From Microbacterium sp. LKL04 (GTDB taxonomy: Bacteria > Actinomycetota > Actinomycetes > Actinomycetales > Microbacteriaceae): a stretch of 64,000 nucleotides of DNA. A model generated the notes under the pieces. It made no database searches. It was given only the letters and a program-made list of their open reading frames with translations, and was not told the origin of the DNA. Shown here in pieces: positions 34,999 through 43,200 of the stretch. The first letter of the stretch is position 1. Every line of letters begins with the position of its first letter. The translations under genes and the position numbers were made by a program. The stretch covers positions 744,001 through 808,000 of the forward strand of contig NZ_LT627736.1 of NCBI RefSeq assembly GCF_900102005.1, in the 5' to 3' direction.

Positions 34999-37298
34999 GC
35001 ATTCGGACCGCGCGACGCCGCGACCTGCGGTTGCTGCCGGTCGCGCTCACGGCCTGGGCGGGCGCGGGCGCCGCGATCGTCTTCCCTGAGAAGGCGACTG
35101 CCCTCGCCGCTGCGCTGTGGGTGGCTGCCGTCTTCGCGCTGGCGGCCGCCGCGCGAGCGACTCGGCCGACGACGGCGGCGCTGATCGCGGTGGCCTTCGC
35201 CGTCGCGGGGGGCGCGGCATCCCATGTCGCACTCGCCCAGCCCGCCCGAGAGGCCGTCGCAGGTCTGCACATCACCGGGGGTCGGAGCGCCGCGTTCGAG
35301 GTCGATGTCGTCGGCAAGGTCGAACGGTCCGCGACCGGGTTCCACTTCGATGCGATCACCCGGTCCGTCACGATCGGCCCCGACACGGCTCCCGTCTCGG
35401 CTCCCGTCCTCGTCCGGGTACAGGAGCGAGCCGCCAGGCTCGACCTGGGTGCACGTGCGGTCGTGACGGGGACCGCGTTCCGGGCGGATGCCGAGGACCG
35501 GGAAGTCCTCGTCGTCGAGGCGTCGTCGCTCGAGCTCGCCCGTCCGCCGACGGGCCCGCTCGCCGCGGCGGCCCAGCTGCGGACGGGCCTGGTGAACGCG
35601 GTCGACGGTCTCCCCGACCCCGGTGCAGGGCTCGTTCCAGGCCTCGCGGTCGGCGACACATCCGCGGTCACCGAGGATCTCGACCAGCAGATGAAGGCAT
35701 CGTCGCTGTCGCATCTGACAGCCGTCTCGGGGGCGAACTGCGCGCTCGTCGTCGGGATCGCATTCGGCTTCGCTGCCCTCTGCGGGGCGCGGCGCGGCAT
35801 CCGCGTCACGGCGGGACTGGCGACGCTCGTCGCATTCATCGTGCTTGTCTCGCCCGAACCCAGCGTCGTCCGAGCGGGCGTGATGGCGGCGATCGCCATG
35901 CTGGGCGTCCTGCTGGGGCGGATCGGCGCAGGGATGTCGATCCTGTCCGCGTCGGTGTGCGTGCTGCTCGTGCTCGATCCGTGGCTCGCGGCATCCCTCG
36001 GCTTCGCACTGTCCGCCGTGGCGACCGGGTCGCTGCTGCTGTTCGCCGGACCGCTCGCCGACGGGATGTCGCGGTGGATGCCCGCACCGCTGGCGCTCGC
36101 CCTGTCCGTCCCGCTGGCGGCGCAGCTCGCCTGCGGACCGCTGCTCGTGCTGATCGAGCCGACCGTGCCCCTCGTCGGCGTGCTCGCGAACCTGCTCGCG
36201 GGTCCCGCCGCGCCCGCCGCAACCGTCCTCGGCCTTCTCGCCTGCCTCGCGCTGCCGTTCCCGGTACTCGCGCAGGGGCTGGCGGCGATCGCGTGGCTGC
36301 CGGCCGCCTGGATCGCGGGAACGGCGGACCTGTCCGCGCGGCTGCCCGGGGCATCCAGCGGATGGGTGGAAGGGATGCCGGGGCTCATCGCCCTCGCAGC
36401 GACAGGGGCCGCGATCGGCATCGTGATCGCCGCACGCCGGCACCGGTTGCAGCGGTGGGCGGGGTGGGCGCTCGTCGTGATCATCGTCGTCGTGGTGAGC
36501 GCCGGCCCGTTCCGGACCCTCATCGACCGGACGCGGGCACCGGACGACTGGGCCATCGCTGCATGCGAGGTGGGACAGGGCGACGCCGTCCTCGTCCGCT
36601 CCGGCAGCGCGATCATGCTGATCGACACAGGGCCGGAGCCAGCGCCCCTCGCCGCGTGCCTTGACCGATTCGCGGTCGACCGCGTCGACGTCCTTGTGTT
36701 CACCCACTTCGACATGGACCACCGCGGCGGCGCCGAGGCTCTGGTCGGTCGTGCCGACGTCGTGCTGCACGGTCCCGTTCCCGACGCCGAGGCGGCCGCG
36801 ATGGTCGCCGGCTTCACGCAGTCTGGTGCGCAAGCGCAGGAGGTCTCCGCAGGTCAGAGCGGCATGCTGGGGGAGTGCCGCTGGCGCTCCCTGTGGCCGA
36901 AGCCGCGCGACCCGGTCTATCCGTACGGGAACGACGCGAGCGTCGTGATCGACATCACCGGATGCCGCGTCCCCGACGCGATCTTCCTCGGCGACCTGTC
37001 GGCGCAGTCGCAGCGCTCGCTGGTGGCTTCTCGTGCGATCGACCGCACCTACGCGGTCGTCAAGGTCGCGCACCACGGCAGCGCCGATCAGGACCACAGC
37101 CTGTACGAGGGACTGGATGCGGCCGTCGCCCTCGTGACGGTCGGCGAGAACACCTACGGCCACCCGCGGGACGAGATCCTCGACCTCCTCCGAGAGGAGC
37201 ACGCGGTCATCGCCCGCACCGACACGTCGGGTGACGTCGTCCTCTGGCGCGACGGGGACGGGATCCGGCTGTGGCGCTCCCGTGAGGAGGGCGGCTGA
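34995..37298 (+). CDS. comEC: ComEC/Rec2 family DNA uptake channel with metallo-beta-lactamase domain
   Basis: A 767-residue multispanning protein: an N-terminal DUF4131-type region with OB-like fold (about 60-190), a central Competence domain of eight or so helices (LTAVSGANCALVVGIAFGF), and a C-terminal metallo-beta-lactamase-like domain (CEVGQGDAVLVRSG, FTHFDMDHRGGAE, VKVAHHGSADQ). The zinc/nuclease residues look intact. It forms the channel that imports single-stranded DNA. GTG 34995 overlaps the comEA stop. Pilin and ATPase genes of the uptake system are not in this window. Confidence 0.93.
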   Translation: MSIRTARRRDLRLLPVALTAWAGAGAAIVFPEKATALAAALWVAAVFALAAAARATRPTTAALIAVAFAVAGGAASHVALAQPAREAVAGLHITGGRSAAFEVDVVGKVERSATGFHFDAITRSVTIGPDTAPVSAPVLVRVQERAARLDLGARAVVTGTAFRADAEDREVLVVEASSLELARPPTGPLAAAAQLRTGLVNAVDGLPDPGAGLVPGLAVGDTSAVTEDLDQQMKASSLSHLTAVSGANCALVVGIAFGFAALCGARRGIRVTAGLATLVAFIVLVSPEPSVVRAGVMAAIAMLGVLLGRIGAGMSILSASVCVLLVLDPWLAASLGFALSAVATGSLLLFAGPLADGMSRWMPAPLALALSVPLAAQLACGPLLVLIEPTVPLVGVLANLLAGPAAPAATVLGLLACLALPFPVLAQGLAAIAWLPAAWIAGTADLSARLPGASSGWVEGMPGLIALAATGAAIGIVIAARRHRLQRWAGWALVVIIVVVVSAGPFRTLIDRTRAPDDWAIAACEVGQGDAVLVRSGSAIMLIDTGPEPAPLAACLDRFAVDRVDVLVFTHFDMDHRGGAEALVGRADVVLHGPVPDAEAAAMVAGFTQSGAQAQEVSAGQSGMLGECRWRSLWPKPRDPVYPYGNDASVVIDITGCRVPDAIFLGDLSAQSQRSLVASRAIDRTYAVVKVAHHGSADQDHSLYEGLDAAVALVTVGENTYGHPRDEILDLLREEHAVIARTDTSGDVVLWRDGDGIRLWRSREEGG

Positions 37299-37304
37299 CT
37301 CTCG

Positions 37305-37310
37305 TAGGCT
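37305..37310 (+). promoter_or_regulatory. -10 element of the Pr6Pr gene (leaderless)
   Basis: TAGGCT ends six bases before ATG 37317. Confidence 0.5.
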
Positions 37311-37316
37311 GACCGG

Positions 37317-37955
37317 ATGCCGCCCTCCCGCATTCCGCGTTCGGTCGTCGCGATCGGCGGCGTGCGCGTCGGCGTGGCCGTCGGCGTCCTCGTCGTCCTG
37401 GGGTGGACCTACGCCCGTTCCGTGCAGCGGGGGAGCGTCAATCCGTTCGATTTCTTCGGCTACTTCACGAACCAGACCGCGCTGGGGAGCGCGATCGTGC
37501 TCGGGGCGACCGGGATCCTTCTCCTCCTCGATCGGATCGTTCCCGCATGGCTGACCCTGGCACGTGGGGTCGCGGTGGCCTGCCTCATCGTCGTGGGCGT
37601 CGTCTACAACGGGTTCGTTCCCGGCACCGGTTCCGCCCCGCCGTGGGTGAGCGCCGTCCTGCACATCGCGCTCCCGCTATACACCGTCCTCGACTGGGCG
37701 TTCGTCCGAGACCACCCGAGCCTGCCGTGGCGGAGTCTGTGGCTCGTGCTGCCCTACCCGCTTCTCTGGCTGGTCGTCGTTCTCGTGCGCGGCCAGACCG
37801 ACGGCTGGGTGCCTTACGGGTTCCTGCTGCCCAGCCGCGGGTTCGGAGCGCTGGTCCTCACGAGCCTCGGTCTCCTCGCGATGCTCCTCGCGGCTGCCGC
37901 CGCAGTGTGGGCGCTGTCCCGACTCCGCGTCGCCACGACGGCGGACCGTCGGTAG
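37317..37955 (+). CDS. Pr6Pr family membrane protein
   Basis: A 212-residue protein with six predicted helices, recognised as the Pr6Pr family by FDFFGYFTNQT near the first loop, LHIALPLYTVLDW, and PYPLLWLVVVLVRGQ in the middle. These are small six-helix integral membrane proteins of unknown role. Start set by the leaderless TAGGCT -10. It stands between comEC and holA but has its own promoter, so a link to DNA uptake is not implied. Confidence 0.85.
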   Translation: MPPSRIPRSVVAIGGVRVGVAVGVLVVLGWTYARSVQRGSVNPFDFFGYFTNQTALGSAIVLGATGILLLLDRIVPAWLTLARGVAVACLIVVGVVYNGFVPGTGSAPPWVSAVLHIALPLYTVLDWAFVRDHPSLPWRSLWLVLPYPLLWLVVVLVRGQTDGWVPYGFLLPSRGFGALVLTSLGLLAMLLAAAAAVWALSRLRVATTADRR

Positions 37956-37962
37956 CCGTCGG

Positions 37963-37968
37963 TAGGCT
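37963..37968 (+). promoter_or_regulatory. -10 element of holA (leaderless)
   Basis: TAGGCT ends seven bases before ATG 37976. Confidence 0.5.
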
Positions 37969-37975
37969 GGACATC

Positions 37976-39010
37976 ATGCCGAGCCCCCGTCGTCCCGCCG
38001 CGAAAGCGACCAAGTCGGCGATACCTCAGGTCTCCTGGCGCGCGCCGCAGCCCGCGCCCGTCGTCCTCGTCTCAGGGCCCGAAGAGATCTGCGCCGAGCG
38101 GGCGACCGCCGGCATCCGCGAGTACCTGCGCGCCGAGGATCCGAGCCTCGAAGTCACCGATATCCGTGCCGACGACTACGCGCCGGGCACGCTCTTCGCG
38201 GTCTCCTCACCGTCCCTCTTCGGCGAGCCGCGCCTGGTGCGCGTATCGGGCGTCGAGAAGTGCTCCGACGCGTTCCTCACCGAGGCCATCCGCTATCTCG
38301 AAGCCCCGCAGGACGGTGCGACCATCGTGCTGCGCCACACCGGTGCCAGCGTCCGCGGCAAGAAGCTGCTCGACACGATCCGCTCGGGTACCGGCGGTGG
38401 CATCGAGATCGCGTGCCCTGCGGTCAAGCGCGACTCCGACCGGTTCGACTTCGCGGCGGGGGAGTTCCAAGCCGCCAAACGCCGTATCGCCCCTCCCGCG
38501 CTCCGCGCCCTCGTCTCGGCCTTCGCCGACGACCTCACCGAGCTCGCGGCAGCCTGCCAGCAGCTCATCTCGGACGTCGAGGGCGACATCACCGAGCAGG
38601 TCGTCACCCGCTACTACGGCGGCCGCGTCGAGACGACCGCGTTCGCCGTCGCCGACACCGCGATCGCCGGCCGCTACGGCGACGCGCTCGTGACACTTCG
38701 CCACGCCCTCGCCTCGGGCGCGGACCCCGTGCCGATGGTCGCCGCGATCGCCTCGAAGCTCCGCACCATGGCCCGCGTCGCCGGCACACGCGAACCCTCC
38801 GGTGCCCTCGCCGCCCGCATCGGCATGAAGGACTGGCAGGTCGACCGTGCCCGTCGCGATCTCGCCGGCTGGACGGAGTCCTCGCTCGGCATCGCGATCC
38901 AGGCTGCCGCGCGAGCGGATGCCGAGGTCAAAGGCGCATCCCGCGACGCCGTCTTCGCGGTCGAGCGTCTCGTCACGGTCGTCGCCACGCGCGCGCCGTA
39001 CGGCGCCTGA
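37976..39010 (+). CDS. holA: DNA polymerase III subunit delta
   Basis: A 344-residue delta subunit of the clamp loader. Conserved parts are PVVLVSGPEEICAERA (modified Walker region), DIRADDYAPGTLFAVSSPSLFGEPRLVRV, and FVLD-like region replaced by PALRALVSAFADDLTELAAACQQL; the C-terminal helical collar holds GMKDWQVDRARRDLAGW. It opens the beta clamp. It lies downstream of comEC as in most actinobacteria, with its own leaderless -10 (TAGGCT, seven bases before ATG), and it converges on rpsT through a strong hairpin. Confidence 0.93.
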   Translation: MPSPRRPAAKATKSAIPQVSWRAPQPAPVVLVSGPEEICAERATAGIREYLRAEDPSLEVTDIRADDYAPGTLFAVSSPSLFGEPRLVRVSGVEKCSDAFLTEAIRYLEAPQDGATIVLRHTGASVRGKKLLDTIRSGTGGGIEIACPAVKRDSDRFDFAAGEFQAAKRRIAPPALRALVSAFADDLTELAAACQQLISDVEGDITEQVVTRYYGGRVETTAFAVADTAIAGRYGDALVTLRHALASGADPVPMVAAIASKLRTMARVAGTREPSGALAARIGMKDWQVDRARRDLAGWTESSLGIAIQAAARADAEVKGASRDAVFAVERLVTVVATRAPYGA

Positions 39011-39021
39011 CGCACGCGGAA

Positions 39022-39061
39022 ACGACGAAGGCCCATCCCTTGAGGGACGGGCCTTCGTCGT
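39022..39061. terminator. Bidirectional terminator between holA and rpsT
   Basis: ACGACGAAGGCCC (39022-39034) pairs perfectly with GGGCCTTCGTCGT (39049-39061); CCCT/AGGG extends it inside after one mismatch. The arms match the hairpin at 63236-63279. Confidence 0.8.
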
Positions 39062-39078
39062 AGCGAGGTGTTCGCGGC

Positions 39079-39339
39079 TCAGAGAGCAGCGACCTGCTTC
39101 GCGATCGAGGACTTGCGGTTGGCCGCCTGGTTCTCGTGGATGACGCCCTTGCTGACGGCCTTGTCGAGCTTCTTGGTCGCCTTCACCAGAGCCTTCTCGG
39201 CAGCGGCCTTGTCGCCGGCGGTGATGGCCGCGCGGGTCTGACGGACGACGGTCCGCAGCTCGCTCTTGACGGCCTTGTTCCGCTCGCGGGCCTTCTCGTT
39301 GGTCTTGTTGCGCTTGATCTGCGACTTGATGTTCGCCAC
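39079..39339 (-). CDS. rpsT: 30S ribosomal protein S20
   Basis: An 86-residue S20: [21 protein letters not shown] at the start (basic helix that enters 16S rRNA) and [22 protein letters not shown] at the end. Normal length. Convergent with holA, as is common; S20 mRNA typically folds and is RNase E controlled. The upstream region 39340-39466 has no gene. Confidence 0.97.
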   Translation of the reverse strand: MANIKSQIKRNKTNEKARERNKAVKSELRTVVRQTRAAITAGDKAAAEKALVKATKKLDKAVSKGVIHENQAANRKSSIAKQVAAL

Positions 39340-39466
39340 GTTCGACGTATCTTTCGTTCGGAGTTACGGGTGGATGTGCCGGCAACAGAAGAGGGCTGTC
39401 GCACAGCGGTCGTGTGAGGGAGGAACCCACACGCAAGCCAAAAACCGATTCTATCAGGTGGGAGGC

Positions 39467-40201
39467 TCATCCCGAAGTCGAACGCTCCTGCGCCATCGTC
39501 GCGAGGGCGAGGTCGATCACGGCGTTGAACACCCGGGGGCGCATGGCGGTGACCAGATGGGATGTCCGGGGCACCACGATGAGCTCGGCTTCGGGCTTCA
39601 GCGCGGTGAAGAGCCGTTCGTTCAGGCGCAGCTGGTCCCACCGCCCGTTGACGAACCACATCGGCACCGAGATCCGTTTCAGAGCCGCCACGAGGTCGAG
39701 CACGGACAGGCTGCGCAGGGCGATGTCCTGGGTGTCGTACGCGTACCCGCCCGCGCCGAAGTCGGCGCGGGTCTCGGGTGGCAGCGTGCGATCCAGGACC
39801 ATATCGGTCAGCCGCTGGCCGCGCCCGGGAAGGCGGTCGAAGCCGCGCGCGAGCGTCCGGTAGATCCTCAACCCCGCACCGCGCGGAATCGACGTGCACC
39901 CGGCCGCGATGAACGCCTCGACGGGCGGCCGGTCCTCGCGGCCCATGTACTCGATGGACACGAGCCCGCCCATCGAGTGGGCGACCAGGAGCACGGGGCC
40001 GTGGGCCGCGGCATCCGTCACCGCGGCGTCGATCGTCTCGAACGCGCCGTCCAACGTGAACGTCTCGCTCATGCGGGTACCGTGTCCGGGCAGATCGACG
40101 GCGTTCGCGCCGATGCCGGCTGTCTTCAGATGCTCGACCTGCGCGCGCCACATCGTCGCGGAGGTCCGGATGCCGTGGACGAACACGACCTGAGGCGTCA
40201 T
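39467..40201 (-). CDS. Alpha/beta hydrolase
   Basis: A 244-residue alpha/beta hydrolase fold. Oxyanion region VVFVHGIRTSATMW, nucleophile elbow VAHSMGGLVS (serine about residue 95), catalytic histidine in PRTSHLVTAM, and an acidic residue near NGRWDQ (likely Asp). No signal peptide. The start has a TAGGCT -10 six bases upstream, with GGAGGC directly before the ATG, so either a leaderless or short-leader mRNA. Substrate unknown; the lid region (RGAGLRIYRTLARGFDRLPG) suggests a lipase or acyl-hydrolase size substrate. Confidence 0.88.
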   Translation of the reverse strand: MTPQVVFVHGIRTSATMWRAQVEHLKTAGIGANAVDLPGHGTRMSETFTLDGAFETIDAAVTDAAAHGPVLLVAHSMGGLVSIEYMGREDRPPVEAFIAAGCTSIPRGAGLRIYRTLARGFDRLPGRGQRLTDMVLDRTLPPETRADFGAGGYAYDTQDIALRSLSVLDLVAALKRISVPMWFVNGRWDQLRLNERLFTALKPEAELIVVPRTSHLVTAMRPRVFNAVIDLALATMAQERSTSG

Positions 40202-40207
40202 GCCTCC

Positions 40208-40213
40208 AGCCTA
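40208..40213 (-). promoter_or_regulatory. -10 element of the alpha/beta hydrolase (leaderless)
   Basis: TAGGCT on the minus strand, six bases before ATG 40201. Confidence 0.5.
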
Positions 40214-40237
40214 CGAACCGGCGCCTGCAGGAACGCG

Positions 40238-40271
40238 GAACGGGGGCGGATCCGAAGATCCGCCCCCGTTC
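40238..40271 (-). terminator. Strong terminator after the secreted nuclease gene
   Basis: GAACGGGGGCGGATC (40238-40252) pairs perfectly with GATCCGCCCCCGTTC (40257-40271): fifteen pairs around a CGAA tetraloop, 15 bases after the stop codon on the minus strand. It also isolates the hydrolase gene. Confidence 0.88.
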
Positions 40272-40285
40272 TCGATGCGCCCGGA

Positions 40286-43200
40286 TCAGAACAGGACGAG
40301 CACCGACGACCGGTTGCTGACCGACCCCTCCGAGACCGCCGGGTCCTTCGGGACGAAGGTCGCGGTGTACGAATGCACGCCGCGGGACAGTCGACCGAGC
40401 GTGGTCGAGGCGAACCCGCCGCGTACCTCTGCCGTCGCGATCAGTTTGTCGCCCTCGCGGAACTCCACGACGCCCTCTGCACGGCCCTCGTCCTGCGTCA
40501 CGATCGCGAGGAGCGTCGCCGGCAGCAGGCGGTTGATGTGCACCGGCGGGAGGGCGATGAGCGACGTGCGCGTCGTCGCCGCAGGCTCCGCCGCCTGCTC
40601 CACCGTCAGCGGAACTCGAACGACGGTGCCGCTGGGCGCTGCCGTCACCGTCAGCTGCGCCGCCCCGGCAGGGGTCCCTGCCGGGAGCGTGACGCTGACG
40701 GATGCCGCCCCGCCGGTCACCGGCGCGGTGCCGAGCACCTGGTCACCCAGGCTCACGGTCACCCCGGTGTTGGCGGGAGCGCCCTTGCTGGTCAGGTCCA
40801 TGCCCGCCACCTCGAAGGTCACCGTGTCGCCTGCGGCGACGGTCTCGGGAACACCCGACACCTGCACGCCGTGCTTGGCGAACGACGGGGCGACGGGGGA
40901 GCCCTCGGCGAGGTAGTCCACCCAGGCCTCATAGTCGAGGAGTCCCGTGTCGACGTAGTCGTCACCCTCCGTGAAGGCACGGAAGTTGTCACCGCCGGCC
41001 GCCAGGAACGAGAACGTGCCGATGCGGTACGTGCCGGCCGGATCGATCGCCTTCCCGTCGACCGTCACCGACGTGATGCGTTCGCCCTCGGGCAGCGCCG
41101 GGTCGTAGGTGTACGACACGTTGTCGGACAGGCCGAGCTGCAGGTACGGCCGCTGCGGAACGTTGCCTGCGGCATCCCGCTGCCACTGCTGCTCGAGCAT
41201 CTGCGTGAACTCCTCGCCCGTGAGGGTGACGAGCGCCAGCGTGTTGTTGAACGGGAGGACCGCGTTGGCCTGGCTGAACGAGATCGACCCGTCCGCGAGA
41301 CCCGGCACGGCGCCCGCCCCGAACTCCGCCTGCGTGTCGAACAGGTCGGCGCGAAGGCCGCCCGGGTTCGTCACGCCGATCACGGCGCCGTTCGGCAGGT
41401 CGGCGAGGCTGTCCCGCAGCATGTTCGCGACGGTGTTGCCGAGCGTCGACTCGGCGGCGCGGTTGTCGCGCGAGCCCCCGGTGTAGACGCCGTCGACGTA
41501 CGATCCGCCGCTGTAGGCGGTCGTGATGTCGCCGGCGACCTGACCGACCTCGGTGTTGCCGACGGCCGCGGCGTTGGCGAGGGCCGCCTTCGTGATGCGG
41601 TCGACCTCAGCGACGCGGGGATAGGCGGCGACGAGGTCCGCGGCGGGTGTCGCGGTCCGTGCCACGTTGCGCTCGGTGTGTGCGGAGACATCGCCCGTGG
41701 CGGCATCCACGGTCAGCGTGATCTCGCCGATCTTGGCGCCGTACGAGCCGGTCTGGACGACCGGTCGGGTGCGGTCCGTGCCGGGGATCGGCGCCGACCA
41801 CGCGTACTCCTTGTGCGTGTGGCCGGTGAAGATCGCGTCGACCTCTGCGGACGTCTCGGTGATGATCGCACCGAAGGCACCGCCGGCGGCGACCTCCTCA
41901 TCGAGGGTGGCACCGTCGGGCGTGCCCGCGCCGGCCCCCTCGTGGTACATCGCGACGATGACGTCGGCTTCGCCGTTGGACTCGTCGCCGTCGCTCAGCT
42001 GAGCGGCGACGCGGTTGACTGCCTCGACCGGGTCGCCGAAGTCGACGGACTCGATGCCGGTCGGCGTGACGAGCGTCGGCGTCTCCTCGGTGACAGCGCC
42101 GACGACACCGACCGTGAGACCGCCGGCTTCGATCAGCGTGTACTCGTCGAGCGCCGGGGTCGTCGTGCCCTTCTTGTAGACGTTGGCGCCGAGCTGCGGC
42201 GCGTCGAACGCGTCGGACACGCGGCCCGCAAGGTCGTCGAACCCGCGGTCGAACTCGTGGTTGCCGACCGCGCTCGCCTGCAGACCCATCGCGTTGAGGA
42301 CGTCGATGGTCGGCTGGTCCTTCGCGACCGACGACGCGAACAGCGACGCCCCGATGTTGTCACCCGCGGACAGGAACAGGGTCGGGCCGGATGCCGCCTT
42401 CCGCAGCTCTTCGACGGTTCCCGCGAACGCGACGGTGTTGCCGTCGATGCGTCCGTGGAAGTCGTTGATGCCGAGGAGGGTCAGCTGGACGGGAGCGGCC
42501 TTCGCGTTCATCCCGACGATCACGGGGTCGTGGTCGCTCGAGCGGAAGGGGTCGGCGGAGTAGAACTCCGTGCCGTGCGTGCGGAACCGGCTGTACTCCA
42601 GCGCGATCGATTCGCCCGAGTTGATGTTCCAGATGTCCGCATCCGTCGAGCGGGCGAGAGCCGCCTCGTTCAGGAGGATGTGGTCGAGCGATCCCGTCAG
42701 CCCTGAGAAGCTGTACGACGACGAGTCGACGTCGAAGGCCTGCTCGGCGTCCGCGTAACCGGCGTCGTACAGGACCTTCAGCGGGTCCTCCTGGCTGTAG
42801 GAGTTGAAGTCTCCCGCGAGGGCGACCGCGTCCACGTCGCCCTGGATCGTCGCGACCCAGTCGCGGAGGGCGGTCGCCTGACGCACGCGCGACTCGTTCG
42901 ACGACCCCTGGCCGTCGCCGGTGTCGGCGTCGCCCGGCCAGGGACCGGCGGAGCCCTTCGACTTGAAGTGGTTCACGACGAATAGGAACGGGTCGCCGCC
43001 CGCTGCGGGCTCGAACACCTGGGCGATGGGTTCGCGCGCGTTACCGAAGGCCTCGCCGTCGGCGCTCTGGTCGCCGAGGGCGCGCGACGCGCCGACGGGG
43101 GAGACGAGAGCGGGCTGGTAGATGATCGCGTTCGTGATGACGTCCTGCTCGGATGCCGGGGGCAGGTCCGTCGACGAGGGCACGAACGCCCACGTGCCGG

